Below are positions 1 through 7,778 of a DNA stretch of 64,000 bases, in pieces. Source of the DNA: Pararhodobacter sp. (GTDB taxonomy: Bacteria > Pseudomonadota > Alphaproteobacteria > Rhodobacterales > Rhodobacteraceae); contig NZ_JAUCBZ010000015.1 in assembly GCF_034676545.1 (NCBI RefSeq), positions 589,001 to 653,000 of the forward strand, in the 5' to 3' direction. The notes below the pieces were generated by a model that was given only the letters and a program-made list of their open reading frames with translations, was not told the origin of the DNA and searched no databases. The translations under genes and the position numbers were made by a program. Numbering within the stretch: the stretch's first letter is position 1; every line of letters starts with the position of its first letter.

Positions 1-2
1 GG

Positions 3-143
3 CAATATTATCGCATCCACGGCACGCACGACACGCGCAAAATCGGACGTCGCTCATCCAATGGATGCATTGGGCTCTACAACGAGCACATTGCCGAGCT
101 TTATGGTTTCGCACAAATCGGCATGCAGGTGTTGCTAATTTGA
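3..143 (+). CDS. L,D-transpeptidase (YkuD family), C-terminal fragment
   Basis: This is the last 46 codons of a gene that starts before the window, read in the frame beginning at base 3 and ending at TGA 141-143. The peptide contains YYRIHGT near its start and SSNGCIGLYNEHIAELY further on, the His-Gly-Thr and Ser-X-Gly-Cys-Ile signatures of the YkuD domain. The family cross-links peptidoglycan or attaches proteins to it in the periplasm, using the Cys of the GCI motif as nucleophile. The residue after GCI is usually Arg or Asn and is Gly here. Nothing can be said about the N-terminus or a signal peptide. Confidence 0.75.
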   Translation, partial: QYYRIHGTHDTRKIGRRSSNGCIGLYNEHIAELYGFAQIGMQVLLI

Positions 144-295
144 CGACATTGCGGCCAAGTCGCGGAAAAGCCAAAACTCACCCGTTGCATTTCACACCGC
201 AAACTGGTTTGAGAGGGCTACGAGGTATCGTCTTGGGTGCGCATTCTGCCCGTTATAAGAATTTGTAGAAGTGCGCAAATACTGGAGGTTGACAA

Positions 296-472
296 ATGAA
301 GAAACTCGCTCTCGCTGCTCTGATCGCAGTCACCGGCACCGCAGCTTTGGCTTCGGGCTACGTCGAACCATACGTCGAGCCTGAAGTCATCGTGGCTCAC
401 TCGTCGTCATCGGTTGGTGGCATCGTTGTTCCACTGCTTCTGCTGATCCTGGTTGCCGCACTGGCTTCCTAA
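296..472 (+). CDS. Small secreted or membrane peptide, 58 aa
   Basis: ATG at 296 has a clear GGAGG ribosome binding site at 284-288. The 58-residue product starts MKKLALAALIAVTGTAALAS, a good signal peptide with an Ala-X-Ala-type cleavage region. A short acidic Val/Glu/Pro stretch (YVEPYVEPEV), a Ser run, and a hydrophobic C-terminal segment (IVVPLLLLILVAALAS) follow. It may therefore be a small membrane-anchored periplasmic peptide. I recall similar unannotated peptides in Rhodobacteraceae but cannot name a function. It is monocistronic: a strong hairpin follows at 496-526, and hemH converges from the other side. Confidence 0.75.
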   Translation: MKKLALAALIAVTGTAALASGYVEPYVEPEVIVAHSSSSVGGIVVPLLLLILVAALAS

Positions 473-495
473 TCTGCATTCGCTGCCGATTAAGC

Positions 496-526
496 AAAGG
501 GGTCAGACGTCAAGTCTGACCCCTTT
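496..526. terminator. Bidirectional hairpin terminator
   Basis: A 13-bp perfect inverted repeat, AAAGGGGTCAGAC / GTCTGACCCCTTT, encloses a 5-base loop. It sits between the convergent small peptide gene and hemH, so it can end transcripts from both sides. There is only a short T-run after the stem on either strand. Confidence 0.75.
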
Positions 527-558
527 CGCTATTCCGGGTCCAAATTTGACCCGGCACC

Positions 559-1641
559 TTACCCCAGCCAGCCGCGCAGGTTGTCCTGGACGATGGCGGC
601 AAGCGCATCCATATGCGCGGCGTCGTCATTGAGGCAGGGGATATAGGTAAATGATTCGCCGCCGGCGTGCTCGAACGCCTCGCGAATCTCGCCTTCGATT
701 TCTTCCAGCGTTTCAATGCAATCCGCCGCAAACGCCGGTGCAATCACGGCGATTCGCTTGACGCCGGATTTCGCCAACGCCGCCACATGCTCGACCGTGT
801 AGGGCCGCAACCACTCCTCGCGGCCGAAAACCGATTGAAACGTGGTATCAATCATTGAGTCGCGCCAGCCCAACCGCTCGCGCAGCAACCGCGTCGTTTT
901 CTGGCACTGGCAATGATACGGATCGCCCTCGAGCAAATACCGTTTGGGCATTCCGTGATACGAGGCCACCAGAACTTCGGGTTTTTGTGCCATCGGGTTC
1001 CAGACGCGCTCCACCGATTGCGCCAAAGCCTCGATATACCGGGGGTCGTCAAAATAAGCGGGCACGGTGCGCGCCGCGGGTTGCCATTTTTCCTGCATCA
1101 AGGCGCGGAAGAACTGGTCGTTGGCGGTCGCGGTCGTTGCCCCCGCATTCTGCGGATAGAGCGGAAAGAACAGGATTTTTTCGCAACCCGCGTCCACCAT
1201 GCGCCGCACCACCGATTTCGTCGACGGGTTGCCGTAGCGCATGCAGAACTCCACCATCACCGAATCACCAAATTGCGCCTGCATCCGCTCTGACAGCGCC
1301 GCGCGTTGGTCCTTGGTGATCGTCATCAACGGGCTTTCGCCCTTGTCGTGGTTCCAGATGGATTTGTAATTCGCGCCCGAGGTGAAAGGCCGCTTGGTCA
1401 GGATAATCAATTGCAGCAGCGGCTGCCATTTCCACGAGGCGATATCGATGACCCGCTTGTCCGACAAAAACTCGTTCAGATAGCGCCGCATCGACCAATA
1501 GTCGTAATGGTCCGGCGTCCCCAGATTGGCAATCAGCACCCCGACCTTGGCAGGCGCAATCGCCGGATGATCCGCGGGCGCATGCGCAAGACGGCCTTTC
1601 CCGGGCTGATCCTTGTGAATGGGGCATTGAGCGTCGGTCAT
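559..1641 (-). CDS. hemH: Ferrochelatase
   Basis: The 360-aa product inserts Fe2+ into protoporphyrin IX, the last step of protoheme synthesis, usually at the inner membrane. Family signatures are clear: GVLIANLGTP near residue 35, YLNEFLSDKRVID, the metal-site His in SYHGMPKR (about residue 229), and AFAADCIETLEEI with its conserved Glu pair. Length is normal. I chose ATG 1641 rather than the longer frame start at 1671 because AGGAAG lies just upstream and the extra ten residues are unlike the family. It is convergent with the small peptide gene; the next gene upstream on the same strand is the methyltransferase, 51 bases away. Confidence 0.97.
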   Translation of the reverse strand: MTDAQCPIHKDQPGKGRLAHAPADHPAIAPAKVGVLIANLGTPDHYDYWSMRRYLNEFLSDKRVIDIASWKWQPLLQLIILTKRPFTSGANYKSIWNHDKGESPLMTITKDQRAALSERMQAQFGDSVMVEFCMRYGNPSTKSVVRRMVDAGCEKILFFPLYPQNAGATTATANDQFFRALMQEKWQPAARTVPAYFDDPRYIEALAQSVERVWNPMAQKPEVLVASYHGMPKRYLLEGDPYHCQCQKTTRLLRERLGWRDSMIDTTFQSVFGREEWLRPYTVEHVAALAKSGVKRIAVIAPAFAADCIETLEEIEGEIREAFEHAGGESFTYIPCLNDDAAHMDALAAIVQDNLRGWLG

Positions 1642-1692
1642 GGGCTTCCTTTCGGTGGCGTCGCCCCTCACCTAGCGGGCCTGCGGGCAAGG

Positions 1693-2553
1693 TCAATCCT
1701 TGGCGGGGCGAGGTGCGGCAAAGGGCGCCGGTTCCAATGGCGTTTCAACCGCGCCCAACGCATCCGCCAAGCGTTGCGCCGCTGATCCGGGCCGCAGCGG
1801 TTTCTGTTGCGTGTCAGATGGCGCCCAGCCGGTCAGAAAGATCGTCTCGACGGTGGCCTGCAGGCGCCCGGCCTCATCGGCAAAGGTCTCACGATAAAGC
1901 GCCTCGGCCCGCGCCAGCACCGCACGCGACAAACCACCCTTGTGACGGCTGGCCAGCGCATTCGATTCGCCCATCGCGCGCAGATCGGACACCAGATGCT
2001 GAAAATCACGATAGAGAATCGTCCGTGTGAACCCGTCCGCGACCGGCAAGGCAAGCCCGGCACGCTGCAACAACCCGCCAAGATCGCGGATTTCGCCCAT
2101 CGGTACGATTCGCGGGGCCAAACCGCCGGTCACATCCGATTCCGCCTGCGCCAGAACCGCGCGCAACTCGCTCAGGCTTTGGCCGCCAAACATCACGCCC
2201 ATGAACAGCCCGTCGGGCCGTAGTGCGCGGCGGCATTGGATGATCTGCCCCAACGGGTCATCGGCCCAATGCAGCGCCAGCGCGTGAATCACCAGATCAT
2301 GCGCGCCAACTTCAAGGTCCAGCACCCCGTCATCAGGCACCAACCGAGCACTCGGCAGCCTATTCTGCCAAATTTGAGGGAAAGGCGTCACGATTGCCGG
2401 AGAAATAAACGTTCTGTTAACCTCCTCCAGTCTTTCCTGAACCTCATCAGCGGCGTCCTCATGCAGGAACAACGCCGGGTTACGCAGCGCACGGGCGCGG
2501 AATCGTTGCAACGCGTCGCGGTCGGTCAAAGCAGGGGGTATCGGGTTTTTCAT
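1693..2553 (-). CDS. BioC/NDUFAF5-like SAM-dependent methyltransferase-fold protein
   Basis: The 286-aa product belongs to the alphaproteobacterial branch of the BioC/NDUFAF5 family. Conserved blocks include GAHDLVIHALALHWADD, CRRALRPDGLF and MGEIRDLGGLLQRAGLALPVADG. The canonical glycine-rich SAM motif I is not obvious; the corresponding region reads RLVPDDGVLDLE. Mitochondrial NDUFAF5 modifies a complex I subunit, so a respiratory-complex or biotin role is possible, but the substrate is not established here. The frame stays open to 2643, but ATG 2553 (MKNPIPPALTDRDAL) fits the family. This start overlaps the comF start on the other strand, within one CATG. Confidence 0.75.
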   Translation of the reverse strand: MKNPIPPALTDRDALQRFRARALRNPALFLHEDAADEVQERLEEVNRTFISPAIVTPFPQIWQNRLPSARLVPDDGVLDLEVGAHDLVIHALALHWADDPLGQIIQCRRALRPDGLFMGVMFGGQSLSELRAVLAQAESDVTGGLAPRIVPMGEIRDLGGLLQRAGLALPVADGFTRTILYRDFQHLVSDLRAMGESNALASRHKGGLSRAVLARAEALYRETFADEAGRLQATVETIFLTGWAPSDTQQKPLRPGSAAQRLADALGAVETPLEPAPFAAPRPAKD

Positions 2554-3340
2554 GGGGTCTGTGTTTCGCCTGACGGCCGCTGAAGTCAAGAGCACGCGCG
2601 CCGGATCTTTGCTGATCGCGGGGGCGCGTGGGCTGCTCGACACGCTCTATCCGCCCCATTGCCTGGCCTGTGACGTCGCCGTGCAAGACCCCGGCACGCT
2701 TTGCGCCGCCTGTTGGAGCGATACGCCCTTTGTCAGCGGGTTGGCCTGCGACAAATGCGGCATCCCCTTGCTGGGCAACGCCGACGAGGGGGAGGCACTC
2801 TGCGATGATTGCCTGACAGTCGCGCGCCCTTGGGCGCACGGTCGTGCCGCATTGGTTTACGGCGACGTCGCGCGGCGGATGGTGCTGGCGTTGAAATATG
2901 GCGACCGCCACGACATCGCCACCCCCGCCGGGCGCTGGATGGCGCGCCGCCTGTCGCCACTGATCCGGCCCGATACCGTGGTTGTTCCGGTCCCCCTGCA
3001 TCGCTGGCGCTTGTTCAAGCGGCGCTACAATCAATCAGCGTTGCTGGCGGCCGCCCTCGCGCGTGACATCAACCGCCCGCACTGCCCGGATTTGCTGCTG
3101 CGTACCCGCCGGACCACCACGCAAGACGGCAGAACCCGCGCCGGGCGGTTCGAGAACCTGCAAGGCGCAATCGCTGCCCACCCCAAGCGCGCCCACCAGA
3201 TCGAGGGGCGGCATGTGGTGTTGGTTGACGATGTGATGACCTCGGGCGCGACCCTCGCCGCCGCGACCGAAGCGTGCTTTGGGGCCGGTGCCGATACGGT
3301 CGATGTGGTGGTGATGGCGCGGGTAGGCCGCGAGGAATAA
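2552..3340 (+). CDS. comF: ComF family phosphoribosyltransferase-like protein
   Basis: The 262-aa product has an N-terminal zinc-finger-like region with Cys pairs (CLACD, LCAACW, CDKCG, LCDDC) and a C-terminal PRTase domain with the PRPP-type loop VVLVDDVMTSGATL. RRYNQSALLA is also typical of the family. ComF/GntX proteins are linked to DNA uptake in competent bacteria; elsewhere their role is unclear. ATG 2552 is the first in-frame ATG, but a GTG three codons later is possible. Divergent from the methyltransferase, followed 75 bases on by grxC, a common alphaproteobacterial neighbourhood. Confidence 0.9.
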   Translation: MGSVFRLTAAEVKSTRAGSLLIAGARGLLDTLYPPHCLACDVAVQDPGTLCAACWSDTPFVSGLACDKCGIPLLGNADEGEALCDDCLTVARPWAHGRAALVYGDVARRMVLALKYGDRHDIATPAGRWMARRLSPLIRPDTVVVPVPLHRWRLFKRRYNQSALLAAALARDINRPHCPDLLLRTRRTTTQDGRTRAGRFENLQGAIAAHPKRAHQIEGRHVVLVDDVMTSGATLAAATEACFGAGADTVDVVVMARVGREE

Positions 3341-3387
3341 TCTTTCCTTTATGGAAAATGGTTCACAAGTACATCGCGGACCACTAC

Positions 3388-3410
3388 ATCCTTTCAGGAC
3401 GCGAAAGGAT
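3388..3410 (+). promoter_or_regulatory. Hairpin covering the grxC ribosome binding site
   Basis: ATCCTTTC (3388-3395) and GAAAGGAT (3403-3410) are perfect 8-base complements separated by AGGACGC. The second arm contains the AAAGGA Shine-Dalgarno of grxC, whose ATG is at 3416. A folded transcript would hide the binding site, so this may be translational control such as a thermosensor. The AGGA inside the loop could act as an alternative binding site. Seen in sequence; function is inference. Confidence 0.4.
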
Positions 3411-3415
3411 GCACC

Positions 3416-3679
3416 ATGGCCAAGATCGAAATCTATTCCTCGCCCTTCTGCGGGTATTGCCACCGGGCGAAGCGCTTGCTGTCCACAAAGGGCGCAAGTT
3501 TCACCGAAATCGACGTGATCGCCGATCCGACGCGCAAGGCCGAGATGGTCAAACGCGCAAACGGTGGCCGCACCGTGCCGCAAATCTTTATCAACGGTGT
3601 CCATGTGGGCGGGTCGGATGATCTGCACGCGCTGGATCGTCAAGGCAAGCTGGACGCAATGCTGGCCGCGAGCGCGTGA
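3416..3679 (+). CDS. grxC: Glutaredoxin 3
   Basis: The 87-aa product is a glutathione-dependent thiol-disulfide oxidoreductase of the cytoplasm. The active site is SPFCGYC (Cys12 and Cys15; the second position is Gly rather than the usual Pro). The glutathione-binding TVPQIFINGVHVGGSDDL block is intact. Length is normal. ATG follows AAAGGA by a good spacing, although that site lies in a hairpin. The stop overlaps the possible GTG start of the downstream amidase, suggesting co-transcription. Confidence 0.96.
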   Translation: MAKIEIYSSPFCGYCHRAKRLLSTKGASFTEIDVIADPTRKAEMVKRANGGRTVPQIFINGVHVGGSDDLHALDRQGKLDAMLAASA

Positions 3680-3681
3680 CC

Positions 3682-4524
3682 ATGCGCGCGGGCCTGTTGC
3701 AGCTTTGCGTCGGGGATTTGCCCGATGAAAACGTAGCCCTCGTGCGGGACGCGCTGCAACGGGCTGTCGCGGGCGGGGCCGGGTTTGTGGTGACGCCCGA
3801 GGCCACCAATTGCATTTCGGCCAGTCGATCGCATCAACACGACGTGCTGCGCGTCGAGGCCGCAGACCCGGTCCTGGCCATGCTGCGCGAAGAAGCCGCG
3901 CGCGCCGGCATTTGGGTCTTGGTGGGCTCGATCATCGTCAAGACCGACGACCCGGATGGCCGCTTTGCCAACCGCTCGCTGCTGATCACGCCCACCGGCG
4001 ACATCGCCGCACGGTATGACAAGATTCACCTGTTCGATGTGCAGGTCTCGGAAACCGAAACCTACCGCGAGTCCTCGGCCATTCGTCCCGGTGCGCGGGC
4101 CGTCGTGGCGCAGACCCCCTTTGCAACTCTGGGCATGACGATCTGCTATGATGTTCGCTTTCCGCATCTGTTTCGCGATCTGGCCAAGGCGGGCGCGCAG
4201 GTCTTGTGCGTTCCCGCCGCCTTCAGCCCGGTGACCGGCAAGGCGCATTGGGAAACCTTGCTGCGCGCGCGGGCCATCGAGACAGGCTGCTACGTCTTGG
4301 CGCCGGCGCAGACCGGCAATCACCCCAACACCACCGGCCGCGATCGCGCGACCTGGGGTCATGCGCTGATCATCGCGCCCTGGGGCGAGGTTCTGGCCGA
4401 TGCGGGCACCGAGCCGGGTGTGATTTTTGCCGATCTTGCTATGGACACCGTCCGCGATGCCCGCCGCCGCATTCCGGCGCTGACCCACGACCGCGCCTAT
4501 GAGCCACCCGGAGGCCCCGCGTGA
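3682..4524 (+). CDS. Nitrilase-family amidase (deaminated glutathione amidase/omega-amidase type)
   Basis: The 280-aa product is a carbon-nitrogen hydrolase. The Glu-Lys-Cys triad is visible in VVTPEATN (Glu about residue 40), ARYDKIHLFD (Lys) and MTICYDVRFP (Cys). The FDVQVSETETYRES segment is typical of Nit1/Nit2-like enzymes, which hydrolyse deaminated glutathione or alpha-keto acid amides. Position after grxC fits a glutathione-repair role, but that is inference. ATG 3682 is preferred; GTG 3676 in the same frame would overlap the grxC stop. It overlaps the next gene by 4 bases (GTGA). Confidence 0.88.
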   Translation: MRAGLLQLCVGDLPDENVALVRDALQRAVAGGAGFVVTPEATNCISASRSHQHDVLRVEAADPVLAMLREEAARAGIWVLVGSIIVKTDDPDGRFANRSLLITPTGDIAARYDKIHLFDVQVSETETYRESSAIRPGARAVVAQTPFATLGMTICYDVRFPHLFRDLAKAGAQVLCVPAAFSPVTGKAHWETLLRARAIETGCYVLAPAQTGNHPNTTGRDRATWGHALIIAPWGEVLADAGTEPGVIFADLAMDTVRDARRRIPALTHDRAYEPPGGPA

Positions 4525-4958
4525 AAACAACCGATGATCTTGCCATTTCGCTCTTGGCAGAGCTGTTCATGGCCGATCAGTTGGCGCGCGCGCGTGTGAT
4601 CAAGAAACTGCCAAAGGGGCTGGAGCTGTCACAATTCAGCGTGCTCAACCATCTGGCGCGCACCACCGACGAACGCACGCCCGCGCAATTGGCCAAAGCT
4701 TTTCACGTCACGCGCGGCGCTATGACCAACACGCTGCAAAAGCTTGAAACCGCGGGGTATGTCCATATTCGCCCTGACTGGAACGACGCGCGGCAGAAGT
4801 TTGTCGGAATCAGCCCCTCGGGACGACGGGCGCGCGACGAGGCGATTCAGGCGATTTCGCCAGTTATTTCAGCGGTCGGAGAATCCCTTGGCGAAGCGCA
4901 GATCCGCGCGGTTCTGCCGATCCTGCGCGATCTGAGGGCCTTGCTTGAAGGGGATTAA
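4521..4958 (+). CDS. MarR family transcriptional regulator
   Basis: The 145-aa product has the winged-helix core of MarR proteins: QFSVLNHLARTTDERTPAQLAKAFHVTRGAMTNTLQKLETAGYVHIRPDWNDARQKFVGISPSGR. The wing carries the DxR pattern of the family. GTG start at 4521 overlaps the amidase stop, so both genes are probably translationally coupled. The ligand and targets are unknown; the coupling suggests it could respond to a substrate of the amidase. Its last four bases overlap the end of regA on the opposite strand. Confidence 0.88.
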   Translation: MKTTDDLAISLLAELFMADQLARARVIKKLPKGLELSQFSVLNHLARTTDERTPAQLAKAFHVTRGAMTNTLQKLETAGYVHIRPDWNDARQKFVGISPSGRRARDEAIQAISPVISAVGESLGEAQIRAVLPILRDLRALLEGD

Positions 4959-5512
4959 CGCGGGCTGCGTTTGGCGAGAATGCGCTGCAAGGTTCTGCGA
5001 TGCATCGACAACCGCCGCGCGGTTTCGCTGACATTGCGGTCACATTGTTCATACACGCGCTGAATATGCTCCCACCGCACACGGTCCGCGGACATCGGGT
5101 TTTCGGGCGGCTCTGGCAGTACAGCCCCCTCGCGTTGCATCAAGGCGTTGACCACCTCATCGGCATCGGCAGGTTTCGAGAGGTAATCGGTCGCGCCAAT
5201 TTTCACCGCCGCAACTGCCGTCGCAATCGCGCCGTAGCCGGTCAGCACGACGATTCGCGCGTCGGGCCGCTTGGTGCGCAAGGCCTCGACCACATCGAGC
5301 CCGTTACCATCGTTCAGGCGCAGATCAATCACCGCATAAGCCGGGGGCCGAGAGGTCGCCAGCGCCTTGCCGGCCGCAACGGAATTGGCGGTTTCAACCA
5401 CAAATCCGCGACGCTCCATGGCGCGCGCCAGGCGTTTGAGAAAGACCTCGTCGTCATCCACCAGAAGAAGCGACGGATCATCGCCCAAGTCCAGCGCGCT
5501 ATCATCAGCCAT
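4955..5512 (-). CDS. regA: Redox response regulator RegA/PrrA/ActR
   Basis: The 185-aa product has a receiver domain with the acidic pair in LLVDDDEVF, phospho-acceptor Asp63 in YAVIDLRLNDGNGL and the switch Lys in YLSKPADADE. A short linker and a Fis-type helix-turn-helix follow (NVSETARRLSMHRRTLQRILAKRSPR at the extreme C-terminus). This is the RegA/PrrA/ActR response regulator, which controls photosynthesis, respiration, and carbon and nitrogen fixation genes according to redox state. It is the partner of regB at 6313. Length matches the family almost exactly. It is encoded with senC, 79 bases upstream on the same strand. Confidence 0.96.
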   Translation of the reverse strand: MADDSALDLGDDPSLLLVDDDEVFLKRLARAMERRGFVVETANSVAAGKALATSRPPAYAVIDLRLNDGNGLDVVEALRTKRPDARIVVLTGYGAIATAVAAVKIGATDYLSKPADADEVVNALMQREGAVLPEPPENPMSADRVRWEHIQRVYEQCDRNVSETARRLSMHRRTLQRILAKRSPR

Positions 5513-5591
5513 GCAGAGCCCCTCTCATTGCTCAGAATGATGTAGGCGCTGCGCGGATGAAGGTCAAATCCTGTGGTTGTATAAGATGTGT

Positions 5592-6215
5592 TTATTGTGC
5601 GCGTTCAAGAAAACACTGCGCGGCGCGGGCCACGTCCTCGGCGGGGGTGTCGTGGCGGAACACTTCGACAGTGCCGTGGCCGGGAAGGACGAAATAACTG
5701 AACGTCGAATGATCAACGAGGTAAAATTCGTCCTCGGCGTCATGCCGCGCAAAAAAGGTGCGGTACGCTTGCGAGGCGGCGCGAACCTGCGCATCGCTGC
5801 CTGTCAGGCCAATCATGCGGTCGTGGAAAATGCTGGCGAACTCGCCAACCACTTCGGGTGTGTCGCGGGCCGGGTCAACGGTGATGAACACCGGCTGCAC
5901 GATATGGCCCTCGGCCTCCAGCAACTCGGTCGCAAGCGCATTGCGCGCACTGTCCAGCGGGCACACATCCGGGCAGAATGTATAGCCGAAATACAGGATC
6001 GACGGCATGGTGATGACATCGGCGTCAGTCACGGTTTCACCCAGTGAATTCACCAGTTCGAACGGCCCACCAATGGAGCCAAGCCCCCCTTGAACCGCCG
6101 TGGTGCGGCAGGGGCCAAATGGGTCATCGTCGCGCGGCGCAAAGGCCAGCCAGCCCAAAACACCCAATAGCGCTGCGATAAACACCGCTGCTCCGGCTGA
6201 ATACGCTTTGATCAT
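5592..6215 (-). CDS. senC: SCO1/SenC/PrrC copper-binding protein
   Basis: The 207-aa product has an N-terminal membrane anchor (AGAAVFIAALLGVLGWLAF) and a thioredoxin-fold SCO domain. The copper ligands are Cys81 and Cys85 in FGYTFCPDVCPLD and the His in YLVDHSTFSYF. SCO proteins deliver copper to the CuA site of cytochrome oxidase; in Rhodobacter the senC/prrC gene also influences signalling through RegB. ATG 6215 has GAGGGTG upstream; the longer frame to 6329 overlaps the regB start and is unlikely. Divergent from regB, upstream of regA: the classic order. Confidence 0.95.
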   Translation of the reverse strand: MIKAYSAGAAVFIAALLGVLGWLAFAPRDDDPFGPCRTTAVQGGLGSIGGPFELVNSLGETVTDADVITMPSILYFGYTFCPDVCPLDSARNALATELLEAEGHIVQPVFITVDPARDTPEVVGEFASIFHDRMIGLTGSDAQVRAASQAYRTFFARHDAEDEFYLVDHSTFSYFVLPGHGTVEVFRHDTPAEDVARAAQCFLERAQ

Positions 6216-6312
6216 GGCACCCTCGTTGAAAACCTGTTCATGGTTGCGCTTGATGCCCCAGAGTGCTGCACTTAACAATGCCAAACCCGTGACCGCGACA
6301 ACAGGCCGCTTG

Positions 6313-7704
6313 ATGGATATGCAAACCACTGGACTGATGAACCGAGATGTCCAGGGGCATTGGATCCGGCTGCAAACCCTGACCCGTGTGCGCTGGTTGG
6401 CAGCCAGTGGTCAGGTGATCGCCCTTCTTGTCGCCGCCTATGGGTTGCGGCTGGAGTTTCCGCTGGTGCTTTGCCTCGGGGTGGTTGGCGTCTCGGTGAT
6501 GACCAATATCCTGAGCAGCTATATCTATCCGCGCAGCAAGCGCCTGTCCGAACTCGAGGCCATGCTGACCTTGGCCTTTGACATGGCGCAACTGACGTTG
6601 TTGCTGTTCTTGACGGGCGGCTTGATCAATCCCTTCGCGCTGATGCTGATCGCACCCGTCACCATCGCCGCCACCGCCCTGCAACTGCGAAGCACGTTGA
6701 TCTTGGGCGCGCTGGCGATCGGGCTTGCGACATTTCTGGCGTTTGCCTTTGAGCCGATCCATATGCGGGACGGCACCATCCTTGCCCTGCCTGAGCTTTT
6801 CCGCTTCGGCTTCTGGGCTGCGCTGGTCATCGGTATCGCGTTTATCGGCCTCTATTCCCGTTCGATTGCCGCCGAAAAACTGGCGCTGACCGAGGCGCTT
6901 CTGGCGATGCGCATTGCTCTGGCGCGCGAGCAAAAGTTGACCGACCTCGGCGGGGTCATTGCCGCCGCCGCGCATGAATTGGGCACCCCATTGGCGACCA
7001 TCAAATTGGCATCGGCCGAGCTCATCGACGCCTTGCACGATGAACCGGACCTGGCTGATGACGCACGCTTGATCCGCGAACAGGCGGACCGTTGTCGCGC
7101 AATCCTGCACTCGATGGGCGAGGCGGGTAAAGACGACATGCATCTGCGCCACGCCCCGCTGGAAACGATCCTGACTGACGCCGCCTCACCCCATCTCAAT
7201 CGCGGCAAGACAATCCTCTTCAGCGCCACGGCCAACACCGATTCGGGACGCATGCCCGAAATTCTGCGTATGCCCGAAATCATCCACGGACTTCGCAATC
7301 TGATCCAGAACGCGGTCGACTTTGCGCAGGATCACGTCTGGGTCGAGGCGACATGGACCGACACAAGCATCTCGGTGCGCGTGACCGATGATGGGCCGGG
7401 CTATCCGGTCTATCTGCTCAGCCGTATCGGCGAGCCCTATCTGCGGGATCGCCGGGGCGAAAAACGGTCCGAATACGAGGGGATGGGCCTGGGGCTTTTC
7501 ATCGCGAAAACACTGCTGGAACGCACCGGCGCGGTGGTGCGATTCGACAATTGCACCGACCGGAACCGACCGCAGGGATTTCCCGGAACCCGCTGTGGCG
7601 CAATGGCCGAGGTCAATTGGCCTCGCGATGCGATCCAGGCGGATCCGCGCGGCCCCTTGGGTGAAAACCCCCACATCAAGCAGTCACAAGACGCCCGTCG
7701 GTAA
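6313..7704 (+). CDS. regB: Redox sensor histidine kinase RegB/PrrB/ActS
   Basis: The 463-aa product begins with six predicted membrane segments. Between them lies GGLINPF, matching the GGXXNPF quinone-sensing heptapeptide. The dimerisation box AAAAHELGTPLATIKL carries phospho-acceptor His221, and the redox-active Cys (DRCRAIL, Cys261) is present. The HATPase domain follows, with NLIQNAVDFA, DDGPGY and GMGLGLFIAKTLLE. ATG 6313 gives the usual family length; 6337 is an alternative, and the open frame back to 6100 is antisense to senC. It phosphorylates RegA in response to quinone and thiol redox state. Confidence 0.96.
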   Translation: MDMQTTGLMNRDVQGHWIRLQTLTRVRWLAASGQVIALLVAAYGLRLEFPLVLCLGVVGVSVMTNILSSYIYPRSKRLSELEAMLTLAFDMAQLTLLLFLTGGLINPFALMLIAPVTIAATALQLRSTLILGALAIGLATFLAFAFEPIHMRDGTILALPELFRFGFWAALVIGIAFIGLYSRSIAAEKLALTEALLAMRIALAREQKLTDLGGVIAAAAHELGTPLATIKLASAELIDALHDEPDLADDARLIREQADRCRAILHSMGEAGKDDMHLRHAPLETILTDAASPHLNRGKTILFSATANTDSGRMPEILRMPEIIHGLRNLIQNAVDFAQDHVWVEATWTDTSISVRVTDDGPGYPVYLLSRIGEPYLRDRRGEKRSEYEGMGLGLFIAKTLLERTGAVVRFDNCTDRNRPQGFPGTRCGAMAEVNWPRDAIQADPRGPLGENPHIKQSQDARR

Positions 7705-7710
7705 CACACT

Positions 7711-7726
7711 TTAACGCGACCTTAAC
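7711..7726 (+). promoter_or_regulatory. CtrA box (TTAA-N7-TTAAC)
   Basis: TTAACGCGACCTTAAC is an exact match to the full CtrA recognition site, lying in the 74-base gap between regB and the PAS protein and 52 bases before its ATG. CtrA is the alphaproteobacterial cell-cycle and motility response regulator. The match is seen directly; binding is inference. Confidence 0.65.
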
Positions 7727-7778
7727 CAATCTTGATCATTCTTAAGCAAGCTGATCGCTTCGCTGGCAGGATGTATTG

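Noticed and set aside
65..268. Open frame of 67 codons at the left edge
   Set aside because: It runs partly over the L,D-transpeptidase end in another frame, has no ribosome binding site and no plausible protein character.
6100..6312. Upstream extension of regB
   Set aside because: The extra 71 codons are antisense to senC and unlike the family; length from 6313 fits RegB.
6238..7152. Long minus-strand frame opposite regB
   Set aside because: Gln/Arg-rich low-complexity translation typical of a shadow of a high-GC gene.
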